From the NCBI RefSeq assembly GCF_003056305.1, contig NZ_PYVX01000003.1, positions 248,001 to 312,000 of the forward strand: a DNA stretch of 64,000 bases, in the 5' to 3' direction. Position numbers and translations under genes: made by a program. Positions 7,781 to 17,526 of this stretch are shown here, piece after piece (positions within the stretch are counted from its first letter, which is position 1; every line of letters starts with the position of its first letter). The DNA is from Halomonas denitrificans. Its GTDB lineage: Bacteria; Pseudomonadota; Gammaproteobacteria; Pseudomonadales; Halomonadaceae. The notes beneath the pieces are model-generated. The model was not told where the DNA came from. It was given only the letters and a program-made list of their open reading frames with translations, and did no database searches.

Positions 7781-9862
7781 TCAGACCTGCCCGTAGCGAC
7801 CCGCCTGCTCGCCGAGCCAGCGGCGGATCAGCGGCCGGCTGGCCTCGGGATGGCTCGCCAGCAGGGCCTCGGCCAGCGGGGCGACCCGCTCCAAGAGGTC
7901 GGCGTCGCGCTCCAGGTCGGCGATCTTCATCTGCGCGAGCCCCGTCTGGCGGGTGCCCAGCACCTCGCCGGGGCCGCGGATCTCCAGGTCCTTCTCGGCG
8001 ATGCGAAAGCCGTCGGTGGTCTCGCGCATCACCGCCAGCCGTTCCCGGGAGTGCGCGGAGAGCGGCGGGTGGTAGAGCAGCACGCAGAAGCTCTCCACGG
8101 CCCCGCGTCCGACCCGGCCGCGCAGCTGGTGCAGCTGGGAGAGCCCCAGCCGCTCGGGATTCTCGATGATCATCAGGCTGGCGTTGGGCACGTCGACCCC
8201 CACCTCGATCACCGTGGTGGCGACCAGCAGGTCCAGCTCGCCGGCCTTGAAGGCCTCCATCACCTCGGCCTTCTCGGCGGGCTTCATGCGGCCGTGGACC
8301 AGGCCGATGGCGAGCTCCGGCAGCGTCTCGGTGAGCTCGTCGCGGGTCGCTTCGGCGGCCTGGCACTGCAGCGCCTCGGACTCCTCGATCAGCGTGCAGA
8401 CCCAGTAGGCCTGGCGCCCCTCGGCGCAGGCGTGGCGGATGCGCGCCATCACCTCGGGGCGGCGCTCGTCGGGCATCACCACCGTCTTCACCGGGGTGCG
8501 GCCGGGCGGCAGCTCGTCGATCACCGAGACGTCGAGGTCGGCGTAGGCGCTCATCGCCAGGGTGCGCGGGATGGGGGTGGCGGTCATCACCAGCTGGTGG
8601 GGGGTGAGGCCGCCGGCCTCGCCCTTCTCGCGCAGCGCCAGGCGCTGGTGGACGCCGAAGCGGTGCTGCTCGTCGATGATGGCGAGCCCCAGGCGCTGGA
8701 AGTGCACGTCGCCCTGGAAGAGCGCGTGGGTGCCCACCACCATGCGCGCCCGGCCGTCGCCGATCGCCGCCTTGGTGTCCAGGCGTGCCTTGCCCTTGAG
8801 CTTGCCCGAGAGCCAGGCCACCTCGATGCCCAGCGGCTCGAACCAGGCGCTGAAGGTGCGGTAGTGCTGCTCGGCGAGGATCTCGGTGGGGGCCATCATC
8901 GCCGCCTGGCAGTCGGCGGCGATGGCCGAGAGCGCCGCCATGGCGGCGACCACCGTCTTGCCCGAGCCGACGTCGCCCTGCACCAGCCGCAGCATCGGCA
9001 CCTGGCGTCCCAGGTCGGCGGCGAGCTCGTCGAGCACCCGGCGCTGGGCACCGGTCAGCGAGAAGGGCAGCTGGGTCAGGAAGCGGGCCTGCAGGCCGCG
9101 CCCGCCGTGCAGCGCCGGGGCGCCGTCCTCCTGGATGCGCTGGCGCACCTCCTGCAGGCTGAGCCGGTGCGCCAGCAGCTCCTCCAGGGCCAGGCGGCGC
9201 CGCGCCGGGTGCTGCCCGCCGGCCAGCTTCTCCGGGTCGGCCTCCGGCGGCGGTCGGTGCAGGGTGTCCAGGCAGTGGTGAAGCTCGGGCAGGCCGAAGC
9301 GTTGGCGCAGCGGCTCGGGAATGCCGTCCGGCAGGGCGTCGGGATCGGCGTCCAGGCGCGCCAGGGCCTGGTCGATCAGCGCCCGCAGGCGGGTCTGGTG
9401 CAGCCCCTCGGTGGCCGGGTAGATCGGCGTCAGGTGATCCTCCACCGGGGCCTCGCCGCCGCCCAGCAGGCGATATTCCGGATGGTAGAGCTCGAGCCCC
9501 GTGGCGCCGGCCCGGGCCTCGCCGAAGGCGCGCACCCGGGCCCCGGCCTGGAACTGCTGCTGCTGGGCCGGGGAGAAGTGGAAGAAGCGCAGGCTGAGGA
9601 TGCCGGAGCCGTCGCGCAGGCGCACCAGCAGGCTGCGCCGCCGTCCGTGCACCACCTCGCCGGCGACCACCTCGCCCTCCACCACCGCCTCGTGGCCGGC
9701 GCTCAGGGTGGCGATGGGGGTGATGCGGGTGCGGTCCTGGTAGCGCAGCGGCAGGTGGAACAGCAGGTCGGCGACGCGCTCGATGCCGAGCCGGGCAAGC
9801 TTGCCGGCCAGCGCCTCGCCGACGCCCTTGAGGTCCGTGACGGGGGCATCGAGGCCGCTCAT
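7781..9862 (-). CDS. recG: ATP-dependent DNA helicase RecG
   Basis: Branch-migrating superfamily 2 helicase that remodels stalled replication forks and Holliday junctions; 693 aa, same as E. coli RecG. It has an N-terminal wedge/OB domain (first 200 or so residues), Walker A in GDVGSGKTVVA, DEQH in IIDEQHRFGV, TATPIPRT, and the RecG-specific region RGRVGRGAVESFC near the C-terminus. Its ATG overlaps the oxyR stop by 4 nt (ATGA), so the two genes are translationally coupled. Confidence 0.97.
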   Translation of the reverse strand: MSGLDAPVTDLKGVGEALAGKLARLGIERVADLLFHLPLRYQDRTRITPIATLSAGHEAVVEGEVVAGEVVHGRRRSLLVRLRDGSGILSLRFFHFSPAQQQQFQAGARVRAFGEARAGATGLELYHPEYRLLGGGEAPVEDHLTPIYPATEGLHQTRLRALIDQALARLDADPDALPDGIPEPLRQRFGLPELHHCLDTLHRPPPEADPEKLAGGQHPARRRLALEELLAHRLSLQEVRQRIQEDGAPALHGGRGLQARFLTQLPFSLTGAQRRVLDELAADLGRQVPMLRLVQGDVGSGKTVVAAMAALSAIAADCQAAMMAPTEILAEQHYRTFSAWFEPLGIEVAWLSGKLKGKARLDTKAAIGDGRARMVVGTHALFQGDVHFQRLGLAIIDEQHRFGVHQRLALREKGEAGGLTPHQLVMTATPIPRTLAMSAYADLDVSVIDELPPGRTPVKTVVMPDERRPEVMARIRHACAEGRQAYWVCTLIEESEALQCQAAEATRDELTETLPELAIGLVHGRMKPAEKAEVMEAFKAGELDLLVATTVIEVGVDVPNASLMIIENPERLGLSQLHQLRGRVGRGAVESFCVLLYHPPLSAHSRERLAVMRETTDGFRIAEKDLEIRGPGEVLGTRQTGLAQMKIADLERDADLLERVAPLAEALLASHPEASRPLIRRWLGEQAGRYGQV

Positions 9863-10779
9863 GCCGGGTCGAGCTCGGCCTGCCGGCAGTGCGCGATGGC
9901 GTCGGTGACGGCATCGATGGCCCGGGGCCGCGGGAAGCTGGCGCGCCAGGCGATCGCCACGGTGCGCGAGGGCGACGGGGCGGTGAAGGGCCGGCTCACC
10001 AGCATGCCGCTCTCGTAGTGCCCGGTGCCGATGGCCGAGCGCGGCAGCACGGTGATGCCGAGCTTCGAGGCCACCATGTGGCGGATGGTCTCGAGCGACC
10101 CGCCCTCGGCGGTGAGGGTGTTGGAGGGGCTGTTGAGCTGGTGACTGATCGCCGGGCAGGCCTCGAGGATCTGGTCGCGGAAGCAGTGCCCCTCGCCGAG
10201 CAGCAGCAGGCGCTCCTCCAGCAGGTCCTCCTTGTCGATGCTCTCGCGCTCGGCCCAGCGGTGGTCGGCCGGCAGCAGCACCTCGAAGGCCTCCTCGTAG
10301 AGCGGCTTGGTGACCACGTCGGTCTCGGTGAAGGGCAGTGCGATGATGATGGCGTCGAGCTCGCCGCTTCTCAGCTTGCGGCGCAGGTTGCCGGTGAAGC
10401 CCTCCTCGATGTAGAGCGGCATCTGGGGCGCCTGGCGGGAGAGCTCCGGGATCAGGTAGGGGAAGAGGTAGGGGCCGATGGTGTAGATGGCGCCGATGCG
10501 CAGCGGGCTCGCCAGCTGGTCGCGGCCGGCGGTGGCCAGCTCCTTGATCACGCTGCTCTGCTCCAGCACGCGCTGGGCCTGCTCGACGATCTTCTCCCCC
10601 ATCGGGGTGACCTGCACGGTGGATTTCGAGCGCTCGAACAGCGCCACGCCGAGCTCCTCCTCGAGCTTCTTGACGGCCACCGACAGGGTCGGCTGGGAGA
10701 CGAAGCAGCGCTCCGCGGCGCGTCCAAAGTGGCGTTCCTGGGCCAGTGTCACGATATAGCGGAGTTCTGTTAGAGTCAT
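9859..10779 (-). CDS. oxyR: Hydrogen-peroxide-sensing LysR regulator OxyR
   Basis: LysR-type regulator, 306 aa. I start it at ATG 10779 (MTLTELRYIVTLAQ), the family N-terminus; the frame extends to 10851 but that stretch looks non-coding. The helix-turn-helix covers about 19-45. The redox pair is present at exactly the E. coli positions, Cys199 (GEGHCFRD) and Cys208 (LEACPA), so peroxide-driven disulfide switching should work. Downstream, recG overlaps by 4 nt. Divergent from the SDR gene at 10894; the 114 bp between hold the control region. Confidence 0.95.
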   Translation of the reverse strand: MTLTELRYIVTLAQERHFGRAAERCFVSQPTLSVAVKKLEEELGVALFERSKSTVQVTPMGEKIVEQAQRVLEQSSVIKELATAGRDQLASPLRIGAIYTIGPYLFPYLIPELSRQAPQMPLYIEEGFTGNLRRKLRSGELDAIIIALPFTETDVVTKPLYEEAFEVLLPADHRWAERESIDKEDLLEERLLLLGEGHCFRDQILEACPAISHQLNSPSNTLTAEGGSLETIRHMVASKLGITVLPRSAIGTGHYESGMLVSRPFTAPSPSRTVAIAWRASFPRPRAIDAVTDAIAHCRQAELDPA

Positions 10780-10893
10780 GTGGTGCCGGCAGGCATCCTC
10801 TTCTAAAGCGGGTGACGGTCTTAGGCGATCATGCCCGATCGGACGAGACACAATAATGCCAATAGGGACTTTTTATCAGGGGGTGAGGGAAAG

Positions 10894-11766
10894 GTGAAGA
10901 CGACGACACTGATTCTCGGTTGCGGCGACATCGGCACGGCGCTGGGGCGCGAACTGCTCGAGGCGGGGCACCGCGTGATCGGGGCCCGCCGCCACCCCCA
11001 GGCGCTGGAGGGCAGCGGCCTCGAGGCGGTGGCGGTCGACCTCGCCGACCCGGCCACTATCACCGGGCTGCCCGACGCCGATACCCTGGTCTACGTGGTC
11101 AGCGCCGATCGCTTCGACGAGGAGGCCTATCGCGCCGCCTATCCCGACGGCCTGAAGGCCGTGCTCGAGGCCTTCGCCGGCCGCGATAAGCCGCCGCAGC
11201 GAGTGCTCTTCGTCTCCTCGACCAGCGTCTATGCCCAGCGCGACGGCGAGGTGGTCGACGAGACGAGCCCCGCCGAGCCCTCCGGCTTTTCCGGCACCCT
11301 GATGTGCGAGGCCGAGCAGGCGCTGCTCGACCATGAGCTGCCCGGCACGGTGGTGCGCTTCTCGGGGATCTACGGCCCCGGTCGCGACCGCCTGATCCGC
11401 CAGGTCGGCGAGGGTCGCATCGCCCCGGCCAGCCCCGTGATGTACTCCAACCGCATCCACCGCGACGACTGCGCCGGGGTGCTGGCGCACCTGATCGGCC
11501 TGTCGCTTGCCGGTGAATCGCTTGCACCGCTCTACCTCGGCAGCGACTGCGAACCCGCCCCGCTCAACGAGGTAATGGCCTGGCTCGCCAGGCAGCTCAA
11601 GGTCGAGGCCACCGAGACCATCCAATCCCCGCTGCGTCGCCGCGCCAGCAAGCGCTGCGACAACGCGCGCCTGCTCGAGAGCGGCTATCGCTTCCGCTAT
11701 CCGAGCTATCGCGAGGGCTATGCCCAGGTGCTGAAGGCGGGAGGCTTCCTGCCTGCGCGGGCGTGA
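10894..11766 (+). CDS. NAD-dependent epimerase/dehydratase-like SDR protein (YeeZ-like)
   Basis: Extended SDR-like protein of 290 aa from a GTG start at 10894, chosen because GTGAGGGAAAG precedes it and the next residues open a Rossmann fold directly (TLILGCGDIGTALGRELL). SSTSVYAQRDG and FSGIYGPGRDR resemble the Ser/Tyr region of nucleotide-sugar epimerases, but the canonical YxxxK is not obvious, so catalysis is uncertain. Related to E. coli YeeZ. It ends close to the convergent thpR. Confidence 0.8.
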   Translation: MKTTTLILGCGDIGTALGRELLEAGHRVIGARRHPQALEGSGLEAVAVDLADPATITGLPDADTLVYVVSADRFDEEAYRAAYPDGLKAVLEAFAGRDKPPQRVLFVSSTSVYAQRDGEVVDETSPAEPSGFSGTLMCEAEQALLDHELPGTVVRFSGIYGPGRDRLIRQVGEGRIAPASPVMYSNRIHRDDCAGVLAHLIGLSLAGESLAPLYLGSDCEPAPLNEVMAWLARQLKVEATETIQSPLRRRASKRCDNARLLESGYRFRYPSYREGYAQVLKAGGFLPARA

Positions 11767-11809
11767 TGCGCCGACGGCGTGTTCAGGACGACTTGTTAAG
11801 GCGGCTCGT

Positions 11810-12325
11810 TCAGGAGAGCGGCGAGCGCGCGAGGGTCTGGTAGCGGGCGCGGTCCTGGTCGGTGAAGGAGCGCACCAGCGCCAGCTGCCGGTAGGGCCAG
11901 GCCAGGTCCGGCGGCGACATTTCCGCTGTGTCCAGTCGGTGGGCCCGGCGCAGCAGCGTCACGTGGGGGATAAAGCCTGACGGCCGACCCGCCACGCCAT
12001 GGCGCTCGAGGTCCTGCCATAGCGCGGCCTGGAGTTCCGTCAGCGCCCGGTCGGGCGTCCGGCTCCCCACCCAGACGATGCCCGGGCGGCGAAAGCTCCC
12101 CCAGGCGTCCAGGCGCCACTCCCCCTCGGGGATCGGTCGCTCCTCCACCCAGCGCGCAAGCGCCTCGGCCTGCGCCGTCGGGCGCTCGCCGAGGAAGGCG
12201 AGGGTCAGGTGCAGGCTGTCGTCGGGGACGCGGCGCCCGCCCAAGCGGGCGTGGGCCCGCTCGGCGAGCTCAGCGAGCCGCCGGCGCAGGGCCGGCGGCG
12301 GGATCAGGGCCAGGAAGAGGCGCAT
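11810..12325 (-). CDS. thpR: RNA 2',3'-cyclic phosphodiesterase ThpR
   Basis: 2H-phosphoesterase family, 171 aa. Both catalytic tetrapeptides are visible: HLTL at 39-42 and HVTL at 121-124. Family members open 2',3'-cyclic phosphates on RNA ends (formerly called 2'-5' RNA ligase). MRLFLALIPP is a typical start. It lies just downstream of ridA on the same strand with a 22-bp gap, so it may be co-transcribed. Confidence 0.93.
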   Translation of the reverse strand: MRLFLALIPPPALRRRLAELAERAHARLGGRRVPDDSLHLTLAFLGERPTAQAEALARWVEERPIPEGEWRLDAWGSFRRPGIVWVGSRTPDRALTELQAALWQDLERHGVAGRPSGFIPHVTLLRRAHRLDTAEMSPPDLAWPYRQLALVRSFTDQDRARYQTLARSPLS

Positions 12326-12347
12326 GCCGGGTGGCAGACGGCTTCGG

Positions 12348-12737
12348 TCAGTCGCCGATGACCATCACGGCTTCGGCCTCGACCAGGGCGCCCTTCGGCA
12401 GCGCCTTCACGCCCACCGCGGCCCGCGCCGGGAAGGGCGCCTTGAAGAATTCCTCCATCACCTGGTTGACCACTGCGAACTGGCCCAGGTCGACCAGGTA
12501 GAGGTTGACCTTGACCACGTCCTGCAGGGTGCCGGCGGCCTCCTCGCAGACGGCCTTGAGGTTGGTGAAGACCTGGCGCGCCTGGGCCTCGAAGTCGTCG
12601 GAGACGATCTCCATGCTGGTCGGGTCCAGGGGGATCTGGCCGGAGATGTAGACGGTGTTGCCGGCCTTGATGGCCTGGGAGTAGGGGCCGATGGCGGCGG
12701 GCGCCTGGTCGGTGTTGATCACGGCCTTGTTGCTCAT
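12348..12737 (-). CDS. ridA: Reactive enamine/imine deaminase RidA
   Basis: YjgF/YER057c/UK114 family, 129 aa from ATG 12737 with AGGAG 8 nt upstream. Family features: INTDQAPAAIGPYSQAI near the start, the ring IYISGQ-type segment (VYISGQIPLDP) and the C-terminal RAAVGVKALPKGALVEAEA, whose Arg (about 105) binds the substrate carboxylate. It hydrolyses 2-aminoacrylate and similar imines released by PLP enzymes. It sits next to spoT, as in many gammaproteobacteria. Confidence 0.95.
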   Translation of the reverse strand: MSNKAVINTDQAPAAIGPYSQAIKAGNTVYISGQIPLDPTSMEIVSDDFEAQARQVFTNLKAVCEEAAGTLQDVVKVNLYLVDLGQFAVVNQVMEEFFKAPFPARAAVGVKALPKGALVEAEAVMVIGD

Positions 12738-12830
12738 GGTAGTGCTCCTCATGACGTTGTTGGTGTTCTACGGATCGAGAAAAGCAACGCCTCGCCCGCC
12801 GCCGTCGGCGACGGGTGGGGCGCTGCGGGA

Positions 12831-14975
12831 TCAGTTGCCGAGTCGGGTGATGCGGCCCACGTGGGAGAGGTTGCGCAGGCGCTTGATGATGCGCGCCAGG
12901 TGAACGCGATTGCGCACCGACAGGATCAGGTTGACGATCGACAGCCGCGCGTCGCGCTCCTCGATGTCGATGCGCTCGATGTTGGCGCCGGCGTCGGTGA
13001 TCAGGGCGGCGAGCTCCGCCACCAGTCCCCGGCGGCTCTCCATCTCCAGGCGCAGCGCCGCGGGGAAGTCCTCGTCGATGTCGGGGGACCACTCCAGGGC
13101 GAACAGCTTGTCGGGGTCGTCCTTCAGGTCGCCCAGGTTGCGGCACTCGGCGCGGTGCACGACGATGCCCTTGCCCGCCGAGAGATGGCCAAGCACCGGG
13201 TCGCCGGGCAGCGGCCGGCAGCAGCGGGCGAACTTGATCACCATGCCCTCCGCCCCGCTGATCAGGATCGGCTGATGGGGGGCCGACGGCTCCGTGGTGG
13301 GAGCGCCGGATGCGTCGGGCTCGCCCTGCAGCAGGCCGACCAGCCGGCGGGCGACCACGTGGGCGACCCGGGAGCCGAGCCCGATGGACTCCAGCAGCGG
13401 CGTCTCGCTCCTCAGCGAATGCTCCTCGAGCAGGCGGTCGAGCACGCCTTCGGGCAGCTCCTCCAGGCTGGTCTCGAAGGGGGCCAGGGCCTTGTTGAGC
13501 AGGCGGCGGCCGAGCTGGACCGCCTCGGTCTGCTGCTGGTGCTTGAGGGCGTGGCGGATCGCCGAGCGCGCCTTGGCGGTGATCACGAAATTGAGCCAGG
13601 CGAGGTTCGGGCGCGCGCCGGGGGCGGTGATGATCTCCAGGGTCTGGCCGCTCTCGAGCCGGGTGGAGAGCGGGGCCAGGTGGCGGTCGATGCGACAGGC
13701 GATGCAGCTGTTGCCGATGTCGGTGTGCACGCTGTAGGCGAAGTCGATCACCGTGGCGCCCTGGGGCAGCTCCATGATGTCGCCCTTGGGCGTGAACACG
13801 TAGATATCGTCGGGGAAGAGGTCGTTCTTGACGTGCTCGATGAACTCCAGCGAGTCCCCGGCGTGGCGCTGCATCTCGAGCAGGCCCTTGACCCAGGCCC
13901 GGGCCCGGGCGTGGCTGCCCTGGGCGATGGGGTGGTCGGTCTGGCCGGCCTTGTAGAGCCAGTGGGCGGCGACGCCGTTGTTGGCCAGGGCCTCCATCTC
14001 GCGGGTGCGGATCTGCACCTCGATGGGCATGCCCCCGCGGCCGAACAGGGTGGTGTGCAGGCTCTGGTAGCCGTTGGCCTTGGGGATGGCGATGTAGTCC
14101 TTGAAGCGTCCCGGCACCGGCTTGTAGAGGTTGTGCACCACGCCGAGGATGCGATAGCAGCTGTCGACGTCCTCTGTGATGATGCGAAAGCCGAAGACGT
14201 CCATGATCTCGGCAAAGGACTTCCGCTGGTCGCGCATCTTGCGATAGATCGACAGCAGGTGCTTCTGGCGGCCGATCACCGTGCCGGTCAGCCCCTCGTC
14301 GTCGAGGCTCTGCTGCAGGCTGGTCTGCAGCTGGCGGATCGTCGAGCGGCGATGGCCGCGGGCGCTGGAGACGGCGCGCTTGATGCGCTCGGCGCGCATC
14401 GGGTAGAGGGCCTGGAAGGAGAGGTCCTCGAGCTCGACGCGGATGGTGTTGATGCCCAGCCGGCTGGCGATGCGGGCGTAGATCTCCAGGGTCTCGCGGG
14501 CGATGCGGCGCTTCTTCTCGGGGCGCAGGGCGCCGAGGGTGCGCATGTTGTGCAGCCGGTCGGCGAGCTTGACGATGATCACCCGGATGTCGCGGGACAT
14601 CGCCAGCACCATCTTCTGGAAGTTCTCCGCCTGGGCGACCGCCTTGTCCTCGAAGGTGATCTGGGTCAGCTTGGAGACGCCGTCGACCAGCTCGGCGACC
14701 GGCTCGCCGAACTGCCGGGCCAGCGCCGGCTTGGCGACGCCGGTGTCCTCGATCACGTCATGCAGCATGGCGGCCATCAGGCTCTGGTGGTCCATGTGCA
14801 TGTTGGCGAGGATGTTGGCGACCGCCAGGGGGTGGGTCACATAGGGCTCGCCGGAGCGACGCCGCTGGCCGTCGTGGGCCTGTTCGGCATAGTAGAAGGC
14901 ACGCCTGACCTGCTGGATCTCGTCCTTGGGAAGATAGCCGCCGAGTCGATCGGCCAGGTCATCGATGGTGAACAT
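12831..14975 (-). CDS. spoT: Bifunctional (p)ppGpp synthase/hydrolase SpoT
   Basis: 714 aa RelA/SpoT protein, full length. The N-terminal HD hydrolase has YVTHPLAVA and MLHDVIEDT. The synthetase domain contains RFKDYIAIPKANGYQSLHT: the RxKD signature of bifunctional SpoT rather than the ExDD of RelA. TGS follows (PKGDIMELPQGATVIDFAY), then a Cys-containing helical region (ARCCRPLPGDPV) and a C-terminal ACT domain. It sets the level of the alarmone ppGpp in response to carbon, fatty-acid and other stresses. It follows rpoZ with a 72-bp gap; the gmk-rpoZ-spoT order is conserved. Confidence 0.97.
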   Translation of the reverse strand: MFTIDDLADRLGGYLPKDEIQQVRRAFYYAEQAHDGQRRRSGEPYVTHPLAVANILANMHMDHQSLMAAMLHDVIEDTGVAKPALARQFGEPVAELVDGVSKLTQITFEDKAVAQAENFQKMVLAMSRDIRVIIVKLADRLHNMRTLGALRPEKKRRIARETLEIYARIASRLGINTIRVELEDLSFQALYPMRAERIKRAVSSARGHRRSTIRQLQTSLQQSLDDEGLTGTVIGRQKHLLSIYRKMRDQRKSFAEIMDVFGFRIITEDVDSCYRILGVVHNLYKPVPGRFKDYIAIPKANGYQSLHTTLFGRGGMPIEVQIRTREMEALANNGVAAHWLYKAGQTDHPIAQGSHARARAWVKGLLEMQRHAGDSLEFIEHVKNDLFPDDIYVFTPKGDIMELPQGATVIDFAYSVHTDIGNSCIACRIDRHLAPLSTRLESGQTLEIITAPGARPNLAWLNFVITAKARSAIRHALKHQQQTEAVQLGRRLLNKALAPFETSLEELPEGVLDRLLEEHSLRSETPLLESIGLGSRVAHVVARRLVGLLQGEPDASGAPTTEPSAPHQPILISGAEGMVIKFARCCRPLPGDPVLGHLSAGKGIVVHRAECRNLGDLKDDPDKLFALEWSPDIDEDFPAALRLEMESRRGLVAELAALITDAGANIERIDIEERDARLSIVNLILSVRNRVHLARIIKRLRNLSHVGRITRLGN

Positions 14976-15047
14976 GCGGCGCGCCCTGAATGCTGCGTGA
15001 TGGCTCTGCGGACAGAGGGAAAGCGCTCCTGCGCCGGCGGGGCAGGA

Positions 15048-15311
15048 TCACTCCTCGGGGTGGCTGCCCGGCTCGAACTCGGGGCGCACGCGCACCGGTG
15101 CGGCCTCGACCGGCTCGTCGAGCACACTGGCGTCGACCTTGCCGGCGGCGATCTCGCGCAGCGCCATCACGGTGGGCTTGTCGTTCTCCCAGGGCAGCAG
15201 GGCGTCGCGGGAGCCGCGGGCCAGCTGGCGGGCACGGTGAGTGGAGATCATCACCAGCTTGAAGCGGTTTTCGACGTTTTCGAGACAGTCTTCGACGGTG
15301 ACACGTGCCAT
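15048..15311 (-). CDS. rpoZ: RNA polymerase omega subunit
   Basis: 87 aa from ATG 15311 ([20 protein letters not shown]), the canonical omega N-terminus. The frame runs open to 15389 but the upstream part is not omega-like. It assists RNA polymerase assembly by clamping the beta' subunit and forms part of a ppGpp site. [13 protein letters not shown] is the conserved helix. The C-terminal tail is acidic and Pro-rich, as in gammaproteobacterial omegas. AGGAAGG lies upstream. The 168 bp before it hold a small hairpin and probably an own promoter. Confidence 0.95.
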   Translation of the reverse strand: MARVTVEDCLENVENRFKLVMISTHRARQLARGSRDALLPWENDKPTVMALREIAAGKVDASVLDEPVEAAPVRVRPEFEPGSHPEE

Positions 15312-15479
15312 GGATGCCTTCCTGAAATGTAAGAATAAGGTACCGACGGGCAATTCCCGGGCAGCGCGGAAGCGCCCCGGGACATCCACCGACAGCTAGA
15401 CCGGATAGATTACTCGACGCCCGGTTGCCCTGACAAGCGCCTCGGCCGGGGCCCGGATGCCCCGCGACGGGGCGTGGGC

Positions 15480-16094
15480 TCAGTCCAGCAGGGCCGCCAG
15501 CAGCGGGGCATGGTGCTCGCTGACCCGCTCGAGGGTCAGGCGCCGGGCGATCACCAGCGACTGCAGCTCGCGCAGGGCCGTGGTGAAGTCGTCGTTGATC
15601 ACCAGGTAGTCGTACTCGTCGTGGTGGGACATCTCGTCCACCGCGTCGCGCATGCGCCGTGCGATCACCGCGTGCTCGTCGGTGCCGCGGCCGGCGAGGC
15701 GGCGCTCCAGCTCCTCCCGGGAGGGGGGCAGGATGAACACCGAGACGGCGTCGGGGAGCTGCGCGCGCACCTGGCGGGCGCCCTGCCAGTCGATCTCCAG
15801 GATCACGTCCTGGCCGGCGGCGAGCATCGCCTGTACGGCGCTGCGCGAGGTGCCGTAGTAGTTGTCGAAGACCCGGGCGTACTCGAAGAAGTCGCCCTGC
15901 TCGACCATCGCCTCGAAGGTCGGCACGTCCACGAAGTGGTAGTTGACGCCGTCGACCTCGCCCTCGCGGCGCTCGCGGGTGGTATGCGAGACCGAGACCT
16001 GGATGCCGTCGAGGCTTTCGATCAGTTCGCGCACCAGGCTGGTCTTGCCGGCGCCGGAGGGAGCGGAAACGATGAAGAGCGTACCTTGGGCCAT
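15480..16094 (-). CDS. gmk: Guanylate kinase
   Basis: Phosphorylates GMP to GDP with ATP. 204 aa from ATG 16094, giving MAQGTLFIVSAPSGAGKTSL, nearly the E. coli start; earlier in-frame codons back to 16364 overlap the divergent gene and are rejected. The P-loop is at 10-18, and the GMP-binding part has VSHTTRERREGEVDGVNYHF and IDWQGARQVR. First gene of the gmk-rpoZ-spoT group. Confidence 0.96.
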   Translation of the reverse strand: MAQGTLFIVSAPSGAGKTSLVRELIESLDGIQVSVSHTTRERREGEVDGVNYHFVDVPTFEAMVEQGDFFEYARVFDNYYGTSRSAVQAMLAAGQDVILEIDWQGARQVRAQLPDAVSVFILPPSREELERRLAGRGTDEHAVIARRMRDAVDEMSHHDEYDYLVINDDFTTALRELQSLVIARRLTLERVSEHHAPLLAALLD

Positions 16095-16333
16095 GAGCGA
16101 GGGTCTCTGACGGTGGAACGACGCCTGGGCGGCGACTGAAAAGGCGAAGTATCGCACACAATGGCGCCGCGTCTGTAGCCGCCGGGGCGTGTTCGGCCCG
16201 GTGAGCGCGACGGCGTCCGCTCGCCGCTCCCTTATTTGCCACGAGTGACGCGCACCGCGCCCTGCTCTGGAATAATGGCGCCCCCTTGCGCGCCGCCCGA
16301 CGGCGGCGCCGTCACCGTTCCAGGGAGCGCGGC

Positions 16334-17515
16334 ATGCCAACGGACGCTTTTCGTCCCCGATCAACCCCCCGCCTGGCCGAGACGGCCCTGGCGCTGGGGG
16401 GCTTCGCCATCGGCACCACCGAGTTCGTGATCATGGGCCTGATGTCGCGCATCGCCGAGGACTACGGCATCGCGGTGCAGGAGGTGGGCCTCGCCATCAG
16501 TGCCTATGCCCTGGGGGTGGTGGTCGGGGCGCCGCTGATCTCGGCGATCGGCGCACGGATTCCCCGCCGCAGGCTGCTGATCGGCCTGATGGTGTGGTTC
16601 GCCGCCGGCAACCTGCTGACCCTGCTGGCGCCCTCCTTTCACGGCTTCGTCGCCCTGCGCTTCATCGCCGGCCTGCCCCACGGGGTCTATCTGGGCGTGG
16701 CGGCGCTGGTGGCTGCCAACGTAGCCGAGCCCCACGAGCGGGGCCGCGCCGTCGGCCGGGTGCTGGCGGGCCTGACCCTGGCGATCCTGGCCGGAGCGCC
16801 CCTGGCCACTTGGATCGGCGGCCTCGCGGGCTGGAAGACGGCCTTCGTGCTGGTGGGGGCCCTGGGCCTTGCCACCGCGCTGCTGGTGCGGCTGTGGGTG
16901 CCGGTGCAGCCGCCGAACGAGGGCGCTTCGCTGCGCTCGGAACTCTCGGCGATCACCCGGCCCCGGGTGCTCTATACCCTGGCCGTGGCCTGCATCGGCT
17001 TCGCCGGCATGTTCAGCGTCTTCAGCTACGCGATGCCGACCCTAGCCCATCAGGCCGGCATGCCCGAGGCGCTGGGGCCGCTGGTGCTGGCGATCTTCGG
17101 GGTCGGTTCGGTGCTCGGCAACCTGGCCGGCGGGCGGCTCGCCGACGCCAACCAGCGCAGGGCCATCGCCGGCGTGCTGGTCTGGGCCGCGCTGGTGCAG
17201 CTGGGCTTCTTCCTGGCCGCCGATCGGGTCTGGAGCGGGCTGCTGTTCGTCGGCCTGGTGGGCACCTGCGGGGCCCTGGTGCCGCCGCTGCAGACCCGGC
17301 TGATGGACGTGGCTGGCGATGCCCAGACCATGGCCGCGACCTTGAACCACGCCGCCTTCAACATCGCCAACGGCCTCGGCGCCTGGCTCGGCGGCGTCGC
17401 GGTGACCGTCGGCCTCGGCTGGTCGGCCACGGGCCTCGTAGGCATGGCCATGGCGCTCGGGGGCCTGGTGATCTTCCTGATTGCCCTGGCGCGGGAGCGC
17501 GCGATGCCGGGCTGA
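16334..17515 (+). CDS. MFS transporter, DHA1 (AraJ/NepI-type) family
   Basis: 393 aa from ATG 16334, preceded by AGGGAG. About twelve hydrophobic helices. ALGGFAIGTTEFVIMGLM in TM1 and the loop motif ARIPRRRLLIG after TM2 are typical of DHA1 drug/metabolite exporters such as AraJ, YdhP and NepI. It probably exports a small molecule by proton (or sodium) antiport; the substrate cannot be read from the sequence. It stands alone between gmk and yicC, divergent from gmk. Confidence 0.88.
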   Translation: MPTDAFRPRSTPRLAETALALGGFAIGTTEFVIMGLMSRIAEDYGIAVQEVGLAISAYALGVVVGAPLISAIGARIPRRRLLIGLMVWFAAGNLLTLLAPSFHGFVALRFIAGLPHGVYLGVAALVAANVAEPHERGRAVGRVLAGLTLAILAGAPLATWIGGLAGWKTAFVLVGALGLATALLVRLWVPVQPPNEGASLRSELSAITRPRVLYTLAVACIGFAGMFSVFSYAMPTLAHQAGMPEALGPLVLAIFGVGSVLGNLAGGRLADANQRRAIAGVLVWAALVQLGFFLAADRVWSGLLFVGLVGTCGALVPPLQTRLMDVAGDAQTMAATLNHAAFNIANGLGAWLGGVAVTVGLGWSATGLVGMAMALGGLVIFLIALARERAMPG

Positions 17516-17526
17516 GGGGCGCGGCG

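Noticed and set aside
11928..15332. Very long plus-strand open frame opposite thpR, ridA, spoT and rpoZ
   Set aside because: It is the mirror of highly GC-biased codons on the true strand: repetitive His/Val/Gly/Leu composition, no domain, and it spans several well-identified genes.
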